A DNA stretch of 38,472 bases from Christensenellaceae bacterium. GTDB lineage: Bacteria; Bacillota; Clostridia; Christensenellales; UBA1750. The translations under genes and the position numbers were made by a program. The notes under the pieces were generated by a model. The model saw only the letters and a list, made by a program, of their open reading frames with translations. It had not been told where the DNA came from and searched no databases. Of the stretch, positions 24,214 to 33,090 are shown one piece after another. Position 1 is the first letter of the stretch. Each line of letters opens with the position of its first letter. The stretch spans positions 1-38,472 of the forward strand of contig JAITGM010000029.1 of the NCBI GenBank assembly GCA_031280685.1, in the 5' to 3' direction.

Positions 24214-24887
24214 TCCTGACGCTCGACGCCTCGAGCGCTTCCGCTTCCGCCGCGCTGAGCGAGGAGGGCAGGCTGATTTATGAAGCTTATGTGCAGAATG
24301 CGCTCACCCACTCGGCCTCGCTCTTGCCCATGATTCACGACTGCTTCCGCTATGGGGGCAGGGCAATCGAAGAAGTTGAGCTCATCGGCGTGGCGGCGGG
24401 GCCCGGCTCCTTCACCGGGGTGCGCATCGCCGTGGCCACGGCCATGGGCCTGGCCGGCTGCCGCCCCTGCGCGCGCCTGAGCAGCCTCGAGGCCCTCGCC
24501 AGGCAGGCAGCTTCGTTTCCAGGCATCGTCTGCCCGATTTTGGACGCGCGCGGCGGGCAGGTCTATTGCGCGGCCTTTGAAGGGGGCGAAGCGCTTCTGC
24601 CCGAAGCTGCCGAGGGGCTTGAAGCCTTCATGGCGAAGCTGCCAAGGGGCCAAAAGGCCCTCTTCGTGGGGGACGGCGCCGCGGCCTATGGGGCCAGGAT
24701 CGAAGAAGCGGGTTTCATCGCGGCCAGGGAGCCGTCCTTGCTTGGGCTGCACGCGGCTTTTTTGGCGCCGATGGCCCTTGAAAAGAAAGAAAGCTGGTTG
24801 CCCGCGGCGGCGCTTCGGCCCCTCTATCTGCGCCGGCCGCAGGCGGAGCGCGAGCGGCTGCAAAGGGAGGGCATGGCCGATGCCTGA
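24207..24887 (+). CDS. tsaB: tRNA threonylcarbamoyladenosine synthesis protein TsaB
   Basis: TsaB is the non-catalytic partner of TsaD in the complex that makes t6A37 on ANN-decoding tRNAs. The protein has 226 residues in an ASKHA fold: LILTLDASSASASAAL, HSASLLPMIHDCF, IGVAAGPGSFTGVRIAVATAMGLA and CPILDARGGQVYCAAF are all typical. The start is GTG 24207, preceded by AAGGGGGA and overlapping the stop of the fusion gene by seven bases. The frame overlaps rimI in turn. tsaD, the fourth member of this operon in many Firmicutes, is not in the window. Confidence 0.93.
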   Translation: MLILTLDASSASASAALSEEGRLIYEAYVQNALTHSASLLPMIHDCFRYGGRAIEEVELIGVAAGPGSFTGVRIAVATAMGLAGCRPCARLSSLEALARQAASFPGIVCPILDARGGQVYCAAFEGGEALLPEAAEGLEAFMAKLPRGQKALFVGDGAAAYGARIEEAGFIAAREPSLLGLHAAFLAPMALEKKESWLPAAALRPLYLRRPQAERERLQREGMADA

Positions 24888-25359
24888 GCGCTCAATCCGG
24901 CCCATGGAAGCCCGCGACCTGCCCCGCGTTTCCGAGATGGAGCGGCTTTGCTTCGCCACGCCCTGGTCCAAGGATGCGATGGAGTACGAGATCACGCAGA
25001 ATGGTTTGGCGCGCTACCTGGTGCTCGAAGAGGGCGGCCTGGTCTGCGCTTACGCGGGCGCCTGGTTGGTCTTTGAAGAAGGGCACATCACCAACGTGGC
25101 CGTGCACCCGGATTTTCGCCGCAGGGGCCATGCAAGGGCGGTTTTAAGCGCACTGATGCGCCTCGCGCTGGGCGAAGGCGCCGAGTTCATGGATCTGGAG
25201 GTTCGGGTTTCGAACGGGGCCGCCATCGCGCTGTATCAAGGCCTGGGCTTTAAGAAGGCCGGCCTTCGCAAGGGCTACTATGAAGACAATGGCGAGGATG
25301 CCATCGTGATGGTGAACGACAGGCTCGGGCGCGCCCTTGGTTCTGCGCCCGCGCCCTGA
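24880..25359 (+). CDS. rimI: ribosomal protein S18-alanine N-acetyltransferase RimI
   Basis: This GNAT enzyme of 159 residues matches RimI: IRPMEARDLPRVSEMERLCF at the start, ITNVAVHPDFRRRGHARAVLSALM for acetyl-CoA binding, and VSNGAAIALYQGLGFKKAGLRKGYY at the end. The start at ATG 24880 overlaps the end of tsaB and follows GGGAGG. Its place after tsaE-tsaB is the common Firmicutes arrangement. Specificity for S18 is assumed from context. Confidence 0.9.
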   Translation: MPERSIRPMEARDLPRVSEMERLCFATPWSKDAMEYEITQNGLARYLVLEEGGLVCAYAGAWLVFEEGHITNVAVHPDFRRRGHARAVLSALMRLALGEGAEFMDLEVRVSNGAAIALYQGLGFKKAGLRKGYYEDNGEDAIVMVNDRLGRALGSAPAP

Positions 25360-25394
25360 GCAATAAGAATGCCCAAAAGGCAAAAGCCCGGCCC

Positions 25395-25423
25395 TACACA
25401 GCGGCACGGTTTTGCCGTATAAT
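25395..25423 (+). promoter_or_regulatory. promoter of the hydrolase-murF-ddl group
   Basis: TACACA (25395-25400), a 17-base spacer and TATAAT (25418-25423) precede the TTG start at 25459. Confidence 0.6.
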
Positions 25424-25458
25424 AAACGTGGCGCGCTTTCGCGCGGGAGGTTTTTGCT

Positions 25459-26214
25459 TTGAACCTAGAGATCCGAGGGGTAAATTGCCGCGTCGAGCAG
25501 GCGGGGGAAGGGGAAAATCTCCTCCTTTTGCATGGCTGGGGCTGCGACGTTTCGCTGATGAAGCCCATTTTTGGCGCGCTTTCCAAGCGATGCCGCGTGA
25601 CCGCCCTGGATTTCCCGGGGCATGGCCAAAGCGGCCTGCCGCCTGAGAGCGGCTACTCCCTTTCGGACTACACAGCCTTTACGCTGGAACTGATTCGCAG
25701 GCTGGGCATCGCCCCCTGCGGCATCATCGCGCACAGCTTCGGCGGGCGCGTCGCGCTCAAGATCGCGGCCGAAAGCCCCCAAACCCTCAAAAAGCTGCTG
25801 ATCACGGGCGGCGCCGGGCTAAAAGCCAAACGGAGCCCCAAATTCTACGCCAAACGCGCCGTTTATCGCTGCCTGCGCGCGCTCAGCCGGGTTTTTCCCG
25901 ACGGGGAAGGCTTCCGGAACGCTCTGCGCCGGCGCTTTGGCTCGGCGGACTACAACGCGCTGCGTCCCGAGATGCGCGCGACCTTTAACAAGGTGATCGC
26001 GGAGGATCTACGCCCGCTGCTGCCTCGCGTCCAGGCCGAAACGCTGCTGGTTTGGGGCGAAAACGATGCGGAAACTCCGCTTTATATGGCGAAGATCATG
26101 GAAGAAGAGATCTCGGGCGCGGCGCTCGTCGTCCTTGAGGGCGGCCACTTTGCCTACCTCGAGCAGGCGCCGCGCTTTGCGCGCATCGCCGAAGCCTTCT
26201 TCTTTTCGGACTAA
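25459..26214 (+). CDS. alpha/beta-fold hydrolase
   Basis: This serine hydrolase of 251 residues has the HGWG oxyanion-hole motif near residue 25, DFPGHGQSG, the nucleophile elbow AHSFGGRVAL, an aspartate in VWGENDAETPL and the histidine in LEGGHFAYLEQAP. These give a complete Ser-Asp-His triad. The start is TTG 25459, chosen from GGGAGG nine bases upstream. There is no signal peptide. The murF-like gene follows 35 bases later and was probably cotranscribed. The substrate is unknown. Confidence 0.88.
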   Translation: MNLEIRGVNCRVEQAGEGENLLLLHGWGCDVSLMKPIFGALSKRCRVTALDFPGHGQSGLPPESGYSLSDYTAFTLELIRRLGIAPCGIIAHSFGGRVALKIAAESPQTLKKLLITGGAGLKAKRSPKFYAKRAVYRCLRALSRVFPDGEGFRNALRRRFGSADYNALRPEMRATFNKVIAEDLRPLLPRVQAETLLVWGENDAETPLYMAKIMEEEISGAALVVLEGGHFAYLEQAPRFARIAEAFFFSD

Positions 26215-26249
26215 ATCGCGCAGAATTGCGCTCTTTTGGAGGGGTTTGT

Positions 26250-27815
26250 TTGCTCCGGTTCGGCTTTTTGCTCCTTTGCGCCGCGAGTGCCGCGCTCAGC
26301 TCATTGGATGCCCTGCACATGCTGCAGCTCGAAAGCTACCAGCTTCCGGGCTACTTCCGCTGGTTTGGGCAAAACAGGGCCCGCGCGCTCGGCTGGCCCG
26401 CCGCTATCGGCGCGGGCGGCGCGCTTCTGGGGCTGTGCCTGTGGCTTCTCGCGCCGCAAAGCGCCGCGCTGCGGCTTACCGCGCCGCTATGTTCGCTGGG
26501 CCTTGCGCTGCTGTGGCTCTTTCTTCGCAAAAAAAGGCCGGCGAAAAAGCCTTTAAAGCTCACCCAGCGCGCCTCAAGGTTGCTGCTGGCCGCCTTTTTG
26601 GTGAACCTGCTGGCCGCCCTTCTCGTTTCCTTCCCATATGGGGGCTGGCTTAGCCTGTTCCTGCCCGCCTTTGCGGCGCTGAGCCTGCCCTTGGCCGGGT
26701 TCTTGGTCGCCCCACTCGAAAGGGGCATCAACCTTTGGTACTTCAGGGATGCCCAGCGCATGCTGCGCGAAAGCCCGAATCTCATCAAAATCGGCATCAC
26801 GGGCAGCTATGGCAAGACCTCGGCTAAGTTCATTTTGGGCACCATCTTGGGCGAGCGCTATAAAACCCTGATCACGCCCTCGTCCTACAACACGCCCATG
26901 GGCGTAACAAGGGTGATCCGCGAGCAATTAAAGCCCGAGCACGAGGTGTTCGTGGCCGAGATGGGCGCGCGGCACAAGGGCGACATCCGCGAGATGTGCC
27001 AGCTCGTGCCGCCCGACATCGGCGTGCTGACCTCGGTCGGCCCGCAGCACCTAGAAACCTTTGGGAATATCGAAACCGTGGCCGCCACGAAGTTCGAGCT
27101 GATCGAGGCCCTGGGCGAAGAGGGACGGGCCTTTTTCGCCGCGGACGGCGGATGGAGCGAGGTGCTCTATGCCCAGGCGCGGGGCCCGAAAACCCTGGCA
27201 GGCCTGAAAGAGAACGCCACGGTGCGCGCGAAGGCCATCGGCGTGTCGCCCGAGGGTTCGAGCTTCACGCTCGTGAGCCCCGAAGGCGAGATCGAGTGCA
27301 AAACCCGGCTTTTAGGCCGCCATAATGTGCAAAATATCTGCCTGTGCGCGGCGGTCGCCCTGCATTTGGGCCTGAGCCCTGCTGAGCTTGCCCGGGGCAT
27401 CGCTAAACTGCAGCCCGTGGAGCACCGCTTGCAGCTCTTGCGCGGCGCCGGCGGGGTGACGGTGATTGACGACGCCTTCAACGCAAACCCCGAGGGCGCG
27501 AAGGCCGCGCTTGACGTGCTCCTGGGCTTTGAGGGCCGGCGTATCGTGGTCACGCCGGGCATGGTGGAGCTTGGCAGCGAGGAAGAAGCGCGCAACCGCG
27601 AGTTTGGGCGGCAGATGGCCGCCGTGGTCGACGTGGCGCTGCTCATCGGCAAAAAGCGCGCCCAGCCGATCTTAGAAGGCATGCTCGAGAAGGGCTTTGC
27701 GGCCGAAAACGCCCACTGCCTGGACGATTTGGCCGGCGCGACCGCCTTTTTGGCCAGGGAGGGCAGGCCGGGCGATGTAGTGCTCTTTGAAAACGACTTG
27801 CCCGACAATTATTAG
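26250..27815 (+). CDS. membrane-anchored MurF-like ligase
   Basis: This Mur ligase probably adds D-Ala-D-Ala to the UDP-MurNAc-tripeptide. Instead of the usual MurF N-terminal domain it has about 160 residues with several membrane segments and the phrase ALHMLQLESYQLPGYFRWF. The ligase core follows, with ATP loop TGSYGKTS (about 184-191), TPSSYNTPMGV, VAEMGARHKGDI, SVGPQHLETFG and VIDDAFNANPEGAKAAL. The start is TTG 26250, six bases after GGAGGG. ddl comes next, so the enzyme making D-Ala-D-Ala and the one using it are coupled. Membrane-bearing relatives exist in Clostridia, but whether this is the sole MurF of the organism cannot be told. Confidence 0.88.
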   Translation: MLRFGFLLLCAASAALSSLDALHMLQLESYQLPGYFRWFGQNRARALGWPAAIGAGGALLGLCLWLLAPQSAALRLTAPLCSLGLALLWLFLRKKRPAKKPLKLTQRASRLLLAAFLVNLLAALLVSFPYGGWLSLFLPAFAALSLPLAGFLVAPLERGINLWYFRDAQRMLRESPNLIKIGITGSYGKTSAKFILGTILGERYKTLITPSSYNTPMGVTRVIREQLKPEHEVFVAEMGARHKGDIREMCQLVPPDIGVLTSVGPQHLETFGNIETVAATKFELIEALGEEGRAFFAADGGWSEVLYAQARGPKTLAGLKENATVRAKAIGVSPEGSSFTLVSPEGEIECKTRLLGRHNVQNICLCAAVALHLGLSPAELARGIAKLQPVEHRLQLLRGAGGVTVIDDAFNANPEGAKAALDVLLGFEGRRIVVTPGMVELGSEEEARNREFGRQMAAVVDVALLIGKKRAQPILEGMLEKGFAAENAHCLDDLAGATAFLAREGRPGDVVLFENDLPDNY

Positions 27816-27839
27816 GGCTGATTTGAAGGGGGAAAGATC

Positions 27840-29036
27840 ATGCTAAACCTTGCCGTGGTGTATGGCAGCAGGGCCTGCGAGCACGACGTATCCATCGTAA
27901 CCGCCCTGCAAGCGATGGAGAATGCGGACGCATCCAAATACAACATCATTCCGCTCTATATCGCCAAGGATGGGCGCTGGTTCACCGGCGAAGCGCTGCG
28001 AAAGATCGAGTTCTATCGCGATTTTGACGAAAAAAAGGCCACGGAATGCCGCCTGGCCCCGCAAAAGGGGGGCAAGGGGCTGCTCCTTCGCTGGCCCGAA
28101 AAAAAGGGCCTGTTCGGTGGCGGAGGCGGCGAGATCGCGGCCATTGATGTTGCGCTTTGCGCGCTGCACGGCCTCAACGGCGAGGACGGCACTATCCAGG
28201 GCCTTTTTGAGCTGTACGGCATTCCCTATACCAGCGCCGGGGTGTTGGGTTCCTCCGCCGGCATGGATAAAATCGCCATGAAGCTGCTCTATAAAGGCCT
28301 TGGCCTGCCGGTTTTAGACATGGTTTGGTTCCTTCGGCAGGAGTTTTTCGAAAACCCCGGCGCAAAGATCGAAGAGATCGAAAGGGCTTTCGGCTACCCC
28401 TGCTATGTGAAGCCCGCGAACCTGGGCTCTTCCATCGGCATCTCGAAGGCGATCGATCGCCAGAGCCTGCAAGAGGCCATCGAGGTGGCTGCGAGCTACG
28501 ATAAGCGCATCCTCGTCGAGCGCGGGGTCGAAAACGTCAAGGAAGTCAACTGCTCGGCCCTGGGCTACGGCAATGAGGTTCGCGCCTCGCTTTGCGAAAT
28601 GCCGGTGAGCTGGGAAAGCTTCTTGACCTTTGAAGATAAGTACCTGCGCGGCGGCAAGGGGGAAAAAGGCGCGAAAAGCGCAAAGGGCGGCATGGCTTCG
28701 CTGCAAAGGCAGCTGCCCGCGCCCATCGGCGAAGAAAAGACCAGGCTCATTCAAGAGCTAACCTGCAAGATGTTCAAGGCGATGGATCTAAAGGGCGTCG
28801 TGCGGGTGGATTTCATCCTCGACGCGGGCAGCGACGAGGTCTTCGTCAACGAGGTCAACACCATTCCGGGCTCGCTGGCCTTCTATTTATGGGAACCGCT
28901 TGGGCTGAGCTATCGCGCGCTGATCGACAAGCTCGTCGGCTACGCCTTTGCAGCCCAGAAGGATAAGGAGGCCTCAGCCTTCTCGTTCGACTCGAGCATT
29001 TTGCAAAAGGCGAACCTTGGCGGGGCCAAGAAGTAA
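27840..29036 (+). CDS. ddl: D-alanine--D-alanine ligase
   Basis: This ATP-grasp enzyme joins two D-alanines for peptidoglycan synthesis. The chain has 398 residues, longer than the usual 310-360, with Gly/Lys-rich insertions (around 65-85 and 260-285). Hallmarks are VVYGSRACEHDVSIVTALQAM, HGLNGEDGTIQGLFELYGIPYTSAGVLGSSAGMDK, KPANLGSSIGISKA, and FVNEVNTIPGSLAFYLWEPLGLSY. The start at ATG 27840 follows GAAGGGGG. A strong bidirectional terminator ends the unit. D-lactate or D-serine specificity cannot be excluded, but nothing in the motifs or context suggests a resistance-type ligase. Confidence 0.95.
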   Translation: MLNLAVVYGSRACEHDVSIVTALQAMENADASKYNIIPLYIAKDGRWFTGEALRKIEFYRDFDEKKATECRLAPQKGGKGLLLRWPEKKGLFGGGGGEIAAIDVALCALHGLNGEDGTIQGLFELYGIPYTSAGVLGSSAGMDKIAMKLLYKGLGLPVLDMVWFLRQEFFENPGAKIEEIERAFGYPCYVKPANLGSSIGISKAIDRQSLQEAIEVAASYDKRILVERGVENVKEVNCSALGYGNEVRASLCEMPVSWESFLTFEDKYLRGGKGEKGAKSAKGGMASLQRQLPAPIGEEKTRLIQELTCKMFKAMDLKGVVRVDFILDAGSDEVFVNEVNTIPGSLAFYLWEPLGLSYRALIDKLVGYAFAAQKDKEASAFSFDSSILQKANLGGAKK

Positions 29037-29060
29037 CCGCAGCCCAAAAAAAAACGCAAG

Positions 29061-29095
29061 AAAACCCCCGGCGAAGCCGTTCGCTGGGGGTTTTT
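29061..29095. terminator. bidirectional terminator between ddl and the SSB-like gene
   Basis: AAAACCCCC-GGCGAA pairs with TTCGCT-GGGGGTTTT (one mispair, loop GCCG). A-rich and T-rich flanks suit both convergent units. Confidence 0.9.
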
Positions 29096-29099
29096 GTGA

Positions 29100-29735
29100 T
29101 CATTGCGCGCGCATCGTGGAAGGGGGGAATGCGTCAGGCTCCTCCCGGCCGCGCGGCGCCGTGCTGAGCTGGTTGATTGAAAGCTCATAGGCCGTTCGCG
29201 CCTGGATTTCACCGCTTGGCAGCAGCTTTGAGTAGCTGCGGGATTGCAGCCTGCCGGTCACGCGCAGGGGGGCGCCGGGCTGCAGGCCCTGGGCGAAGCG
29301 TGCGCAGCCGCCCCAGACGATGGCGGGGATGATATCGTCCCCGCCCCTGGCTCTGGGTACGCGCAAGAGAAGATCCGTGATTTCGCGGCCAAGAGGGGTC
29401 TGCCGATAGAGCGGCGGGCGGAAGAGGCTGGCCTCAAGCTCCACGCGGTTGTTGTCTTCTTCCGGCTGATCGGTCAGGGATTTGACCAGCGCCATGAGCT
29501 TTAGCCGCCTGCGGCCCTCTTCGAGCCTGGAATAGCCGCGAAGCTGGCCGCTCAGCCCGATTTCCCCTTGCATCTTTGGCAAAAAGCGGCCGTCAAAGAG
29601 CAGAACGACCTCGTCCTCGGTGCCGGAAAGCCTGGGCACGAGCAGTTTGCAGGTATACATCGCGCTGCCCGCGATCGCGTGCGAGAATTCGGCCGCTGAA
29701 GAAATGCGGCCCAGAAGATAGACGCGGTTTTCCAT
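29100..29735 (-). CDS. single-stranded-DNA-binding-like protein of the clostridial long type
   Basis: The 211-residue protein has two OB-like halves. The second half matches SSB relatives known from Clostridia: VELEASLFRPPLYRQTPLGREITDLLLRVPR, DDIIPAIVWGGCARFAQGLQPGAPLRVTGRLQSRSYSK and ARTAYELSI. The first half (ENRVYLLGRISSAAEFSH, then LFDGRFLP) resembles a degenerate copy. It lacks the acidic C-terminal tip used by canonical SSB to recruit partners, so it is probably an accessory protein. The start at ATG 29735 follows a GAGG-type site and overlaps nothing; it lies six bases after the deacetylase stop, in one operon. Confidence 0.8.
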   Translation of the reverse strand: MENRVYLLGRISSAAEFSHAIAGSAMYTCKLLVPRLSGTEDEVVLLFDGRFLPKMQGEIGLSGQLRGYSRLEEGRRRLKLMALVKSLTDQPEEDNNRVELEASLFRPPLYRQTPLGREITDLLLRVPRARGGDDIIPAIVWGGCARFAQGLQPGAPLRVTGRLQSRSYSKLLPSGEIQARTAYELSINQLSTAPRGREEPDAFPPSTMRAQ

Positions 29736-29740
29736 CTTCC

Positions 29741-30535
29741 TCAGGCCTCGCCTTGCGCTGCCGCGAACTGCTTGCCCGTGTTGTCGATGATATAATCGCC
29801 CTGGAGCAGGATCTCTGAAACGGGCACGATCTCGTAGCCCTTGGCCAGGAGTTGATCGAGGATGAGGGGCAGTGCCTCGGTGATGTATTGGGAATTGTTG
29901 TGAAAGAGGATGATGGAGCCAGGCTTTGCGTTGTTCATGACCTGGCTGACCATCGGCTGGATGCCGAGGTTCTTCCAGTCGAGGCTGTCGCAGTCCCATT
30001 GCACGATCTCGTAGCCCTGCGCGCGCGAAACGAGCACGAGCTTGTCGTTATAATCGCCGTAGGGCGGGCGGAAGAGCGTCGGCGCCACGCCGGTGACCGC
30101 CTTCACCTTGGCCGATACGCCCTTGAGCTCCTCAATCATTTGCGATTCGCTGAGCTTTGACATATGCGGGTGGGTGGTGGAGTGGTTGCCGATTTCATGC
30201 CCCGCGTCAAAGATCTGCTGGACGCGGTCCGGATAGCGATCGACCCAGTAGCCTACGAGGAAGAAGGTCGTCTTGATGTTGCGATCCTCCAGAATCTTTA
30301 GGATGGCGTCGGTCTTTTCTTCGCCCCAGGCCGCATCGAACGAGATCGCCACCCGCTTTTCTTCGCCCACGTCCACCGAATAGACGGGCAGGGGGCGCTT
30401 TGCGGGCGAGTAGGCATCCGTGAAGGCCTCCGGATTGAAGAGCCGCACATAGGCTGCTGAGATGAGTGCCAGGCATAGGACGAGCGAAGCCTGCACGAGG
30501 CTGCGCTTCTGGGCTGCGCTGAGCTTTGGGCGCAT
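29741..30535 (-). CDS. polysaccharide deacetylase, PdaB/YlxY-like
   Basis: This is a membrane-anchored NodB-domain protein of 264 residues with one N-terminal membrane segment (about 12-30). The catalytic D67 lies in ISFDAAWG, where the second metal aspartate is replaced as in PdaB-type proteins. The HxxxH site is H118 and H122 (GNHSTTHPHM), RPPYGDYN gives the conserved loop, and the His motif IILFHNN is near the end. PdaB relatives act on cortex or wall glycan during sporulation, but actual activity with the altered FDAAWG motif is not certain. GGAGGAGG precedes the ATG. The SSB-like gene follows immediately. Confidence 0.88.
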   Translation of the reverse strand: MRPKLSAAQKRSLVQASLVLCLALISAAYVRLFNPEAFTDAYSPAKRPLPVYSVDVGEEKRVAISFDAAWGEEKTDAILKILEDRNIKTTFFLVGYWVDRYPDRVQQIFDAGHEIGNHSTTHPHMSKLSESQMIEELKGVSAKVKAVTGVAPTLFRPPYGDYNDKLVLVSRAQGYEIVQWDCDSLDWKNLGIQPMVSQVMNNAKPGSIILFHNNSQYITEALPLILDQLLAKGYEIVPVSEILLQGDYIIDNTGKQFAAAQGEA

Positions 30536-30553
30536 AAAAAGACCTCCTCCTTG

Positions 30554-30583
30554 GCATAAAGCGTATTTACACCATCTTTATGC
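30554..30583. repeat. inverted repeat upstream of the deacetylase gene
   Basis: GCATAAAG (30554-30561) and CTTTATGC (30576-30583) form an 8-bp perfect inverted repeat with a 14-base centre, 19 bases before the deacetylase ATG. It could be a regulator site or a leader hairpin. Confidence 0.4.
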
Positions 30584-30642
30584 TAAGGGGGAGAAGACAT
30601 TCCCTAAAAGGGGACGCAAAGGGGGCGGTTTTTTGGCCGGGG

Positions 30643-32022
30643 TCAGGCAGTCGCCGGCAGGGCGTCCTCCCTGGGGGTCTTTCGCGAGCGGAGCAGGTAC
30701 CAAATCAGCATCCACAGCCCGCGAAGGGCCGAGCCGATGGTCAGCGCCCACCAGATGCCCTCCATGCCCAGGCTGGTGTTGACAAGTGCATAGGCCAGCG
30801 CGGTGCGAAACACGCTGGAAGCGATGCTCACGGTGGAAGGGATCATGGTCTTGCCCATGCCGCGGGAGAAGCCGATGGCCACGCCCTCCAGGCAGGAGAG
30901 GAGCTGGCAGAGCGCGAGGATCTTGAGATAGGTCACGCCAATCTCTAAAACCCGAGGTGCGTCCGGCAAAAAGAGGCGGTAAAGCGGGGCGCCGGCGGTG
31001 AGCAGGAGCAGCGTGACGAGGGAGCCGTAGCCCAGCATCGCAAGGGCCGAGATGCGAAAGCCCCTGCGGAGGCGGCTCCACTTGCCGGCGCCGAAGTTCT
31101 GGCCCGCAAAGGCGGTGAGCGCGGAGGAAAAGCCGCCGCCAATCAGCCAGGTCAGGCTCTCGATTTGCGAGCCGATGCGGTTTGCTGCCATCGCGTCGGC
31201 GCCAAAGCCGTTGATCAGGCGCGAGATGAGCATGGTCAAGGTGGTGAAGAGGAAGTTTTCGAGCGCGACCGGAGTGGCCCAGCGAAGGATTTGCTTGAGG
31301 AGGGCGGGCTTTGGGACGCAGAAGGGCTTGAAGCGCGCAAATGGCCGCTGCCTGAGCACCGTAAGCGCGAGGATGGAGAGAAGCCCGCCCGTGAACTGGC
31401 TGATGGCAGTGGCGAGCGCCGCGCCCGCGATGCCCATGTGAAAGACCGAGATCAAGATCGGATCGAGCGCGATGTTGAGCCCCACGCAAATGATCGAAAA
31501 GAAGAAGGGCAGGCGCGAGTTGCCGGATGCGTTGTAGATGCCCACCGTGGCCATGCTGAGGAAGTCAAAGGGAATGCCCGCGCTTACGATCGAGAGATAG
31601 AGCTTGGCGTTGCCGGCGACGCTTTGCTCCTGGATGTTGAACAGGTCGATCAGCGGGCCGCGTAAAAAGAAAAGGCTGAGCGAATAAAGGCAGCCCAGGC
31701 AGGCGGCGACGAAGATGCCCGCCTGGGCGTAGCCGAGGGCTGCTTCCGAATCGCCGTGGCCCAGGTTTTGCGCTACCCCGATTTCCGCGCCCATGCGCCC
31801 GAACATCATGAACGCGACCGACAGCCACATATACATGCCGGCCGTGCCGGAAGCTGCCACGGCGTTTCCGCCCAGCAGGCGGCCCAGCCAGAACATATCG
31901 GCAAGGTTATAGGTGAGCTGAAGCAGGTTGGTGCCCATGATGGGCAGCGCCACCATCAGGATCTTGTTGAGAATGCCTCCCTGGGTGAGGGAAAAGCGGT
32001 CGGTCTGGCGGGAAGTGCTCAT
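30643..32022 (-). CDS. MATE-family efflux transporter
   Basis: This 459-residue integral membrane protein has about twelve hydrophobic segments and MATE features: LPIMGTNLLQLTYNLADMFWLGRLLGGNAVAASGTAG in the first helices, a second-half counterpart (WATPVALENFLFTTLTMLISRLINGFGADAMAANRIGSQIESL) and the final basic tail. Such transporters export cationic drugs or metabolites with Na+ or H+; the substrate is unknown. GGAAGGAATG precedes the ATG. It stands as a single gene on the minus strand. Confidence 0.93.
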   Translation of the reverse strand: MSTSRQTDRFSLTQGGILNKILMVALPIMGTNLLQLTYNLADMFWLGRLLGGNAVAASGTAGMYMWLSVAFMMFGRMGAEIGVAQNLGHGDSEAALGYAQAGIFVAACLGCLYSLSLFFLRGPLIDLFNIQEQSVAGNAKLYLSIVSAGIPFDFLSMATVGIYNASGNSRLPFFFSIICVGLNIALDPILISVFHMGIAGAALATAISQFTGGLLSILALTVLRQRPFARFKPFCVPKPALLKQILRWATPVALENFLFTTLTMLISRLINGFGADAMAANRIGSQIESLTWLIGGGFSSALTAFAGQNFGAGKWSRLRRGFRISALAMLGYGSLVTLLLLTAGAPLYRLFLPDAPRVLEIGVTYLKILALCQLLSCLEGVAIGFSRGMGKTMIPSTVSIASSVFRTALAYALVNTSLGMEGIWWALTIGSALRGLWMLIWYLLRSRKTPREDALPATA

Positions 32023-32094
32023 TGCATTCCTTCCTTTCTATGGGGGAACGTTCTTTATGTAAGGGACGCGCTGGCGGGCGGGAGCGTTTTGGCG

Positions 32095-33090
32095 TTAAAT
32101 TGGAAGATCAAGGGCTTTCACCGCCGCTTTGCGCATAGGCGCCATGGCCGAGGGCATGGGCAGGGCTAAGATTTCTTCGGCGCTGAGCCAAACGCAGCCT
32201 TCCGGGGTCTTTTTGGGCGCTTTTGCGAGGAAAAAGCGCATTTCCCAGACGCGGTGGGTGAAGAGATGGCGGTGGCTGAGCAGCGGCTCGCCGAGGAGCT
32301 CGGGCTCCTGCTCCAAATGATGAGGGAACTCCCAAAGGGAGGCCAGCAGGCCGGCATCCGGCCGCTTGCGCAGCAGTGCCCGGCCGCCCCGAAGGAAGAG
32401 ATACACATCAAAACTCTCGTGCGCGCGGGCCTTCCTGGGCGCCCTGCGCGGATAGCGCGCAGGCTCGCCGCCGGCAAGGGCCAGGCAATGGGCAGCGATT
32501 GGGCAAAGGCCGCAGCGCGGGCTTTTCGGCGTGCAGAGCAGCGCGCCAAGATCCATCAGGGCCTGGTTAAAGGCGCCGGGGTCGGCGCCCTCGGGCATTT
32601 CGGCCAGGCAGAAGCGCTCGGCCTCACGCCGGACCGAGGGCAGGCTGATTGCTTCCTCTATGGCGCGCAGCCGCGAGAAGATGCGCAGCACGTTGCCATC
32701 CACCGCCGCCCTGCGCTGCCCGAAGGCGATGGAGCAAAGCGCGCCCGCCGTGTAGGGCCCAAAGCCCGGCAGTTTGCGCAGCTCGTCATGGCAGCGGGGG
32801 AAGGAGCCGAGCGCTTCGATGGCGGCGGCGGCCCTTTTGAGGTTGCGCGCGCGGGAATAGTAGCCAAGTCCCTCCCAAAGCTTGTGGAGCTTTTCGTCGG
32901 GCACCGCCGCCAGGGCGTGAAGCGTCGGCAGCGCCTCTAAAAAGGCCTCGTAGCGCGGCAAAACGGCCTCGACCCTGGTTTGCTGCAGCATCGTTTCGCT
33001 GACCCATACGCGGTAGGGGTCGCGATCCTTGCGCCAGGGCAGGCTTCTGCCGTTTTGGGCGTACCAAAGGAGCAACCCCTCCCCTAGCAC
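32095..33090 (-). CDS. mutY: adenine DNA glycosylase MutY
   Basis: MutY removes adenine mispaired with 8-oxoguanine. The 331-residue protein has the catalytic E32 (SETMLQQTRV), the helix-hairpin-helix LPGFGPYTAGAL with D131 after it (AAVDGNVLRIFSR), and the 4Fe-4S loop C186-x6-C193-x2-C196-x5-C202. A C-terminal NUDIX-like domain (SFDVYLFLRGGRALLRKRPDAGLLASLWEFP) recognises oxoG. The start is GTG at 33090, overlapping the last codons of ispDF, so translation is coupled. Nothing indicates inactivation. Confidence 0.95.
   Translation of the reverse strand: MLGEGLLLWYAQNGRSLPWRKDRDPYRVWVSETMLQQTRVEAVLPRYEAFLEALPTLHALAAVPDEKLHKLWEGLGYYSRARNLKRAAAAIEALGSFPRCHDELRKLPGFGPYTAGALCSIAFGQRRAAVDGNVLRIFSRLRAIEEAISLPSVRREAERFCLAEMPEGADPGAFNQALMDLGALLCTPKSPRCGLCPIAAHCLALAGGEPARYPRRAPRKARAHESFDVYLFLRGGRALLRKRPDAGLLASLWEFPHHLEQEPELLGEPLLSHRHLFTHRVWEMRFFLAKAPKKTPEGCVWLSAEEILALPMPSAMAPMRKAAVKALDLPI

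Noticed and set aside
32046..32053. Palindrome GAACGTTC upstream of the MATE gene, considered as a LexA site.
   Set aside because: Firmicute LexA sites have a four-base spacer between GAAC and GTTC; this palindrome has none.
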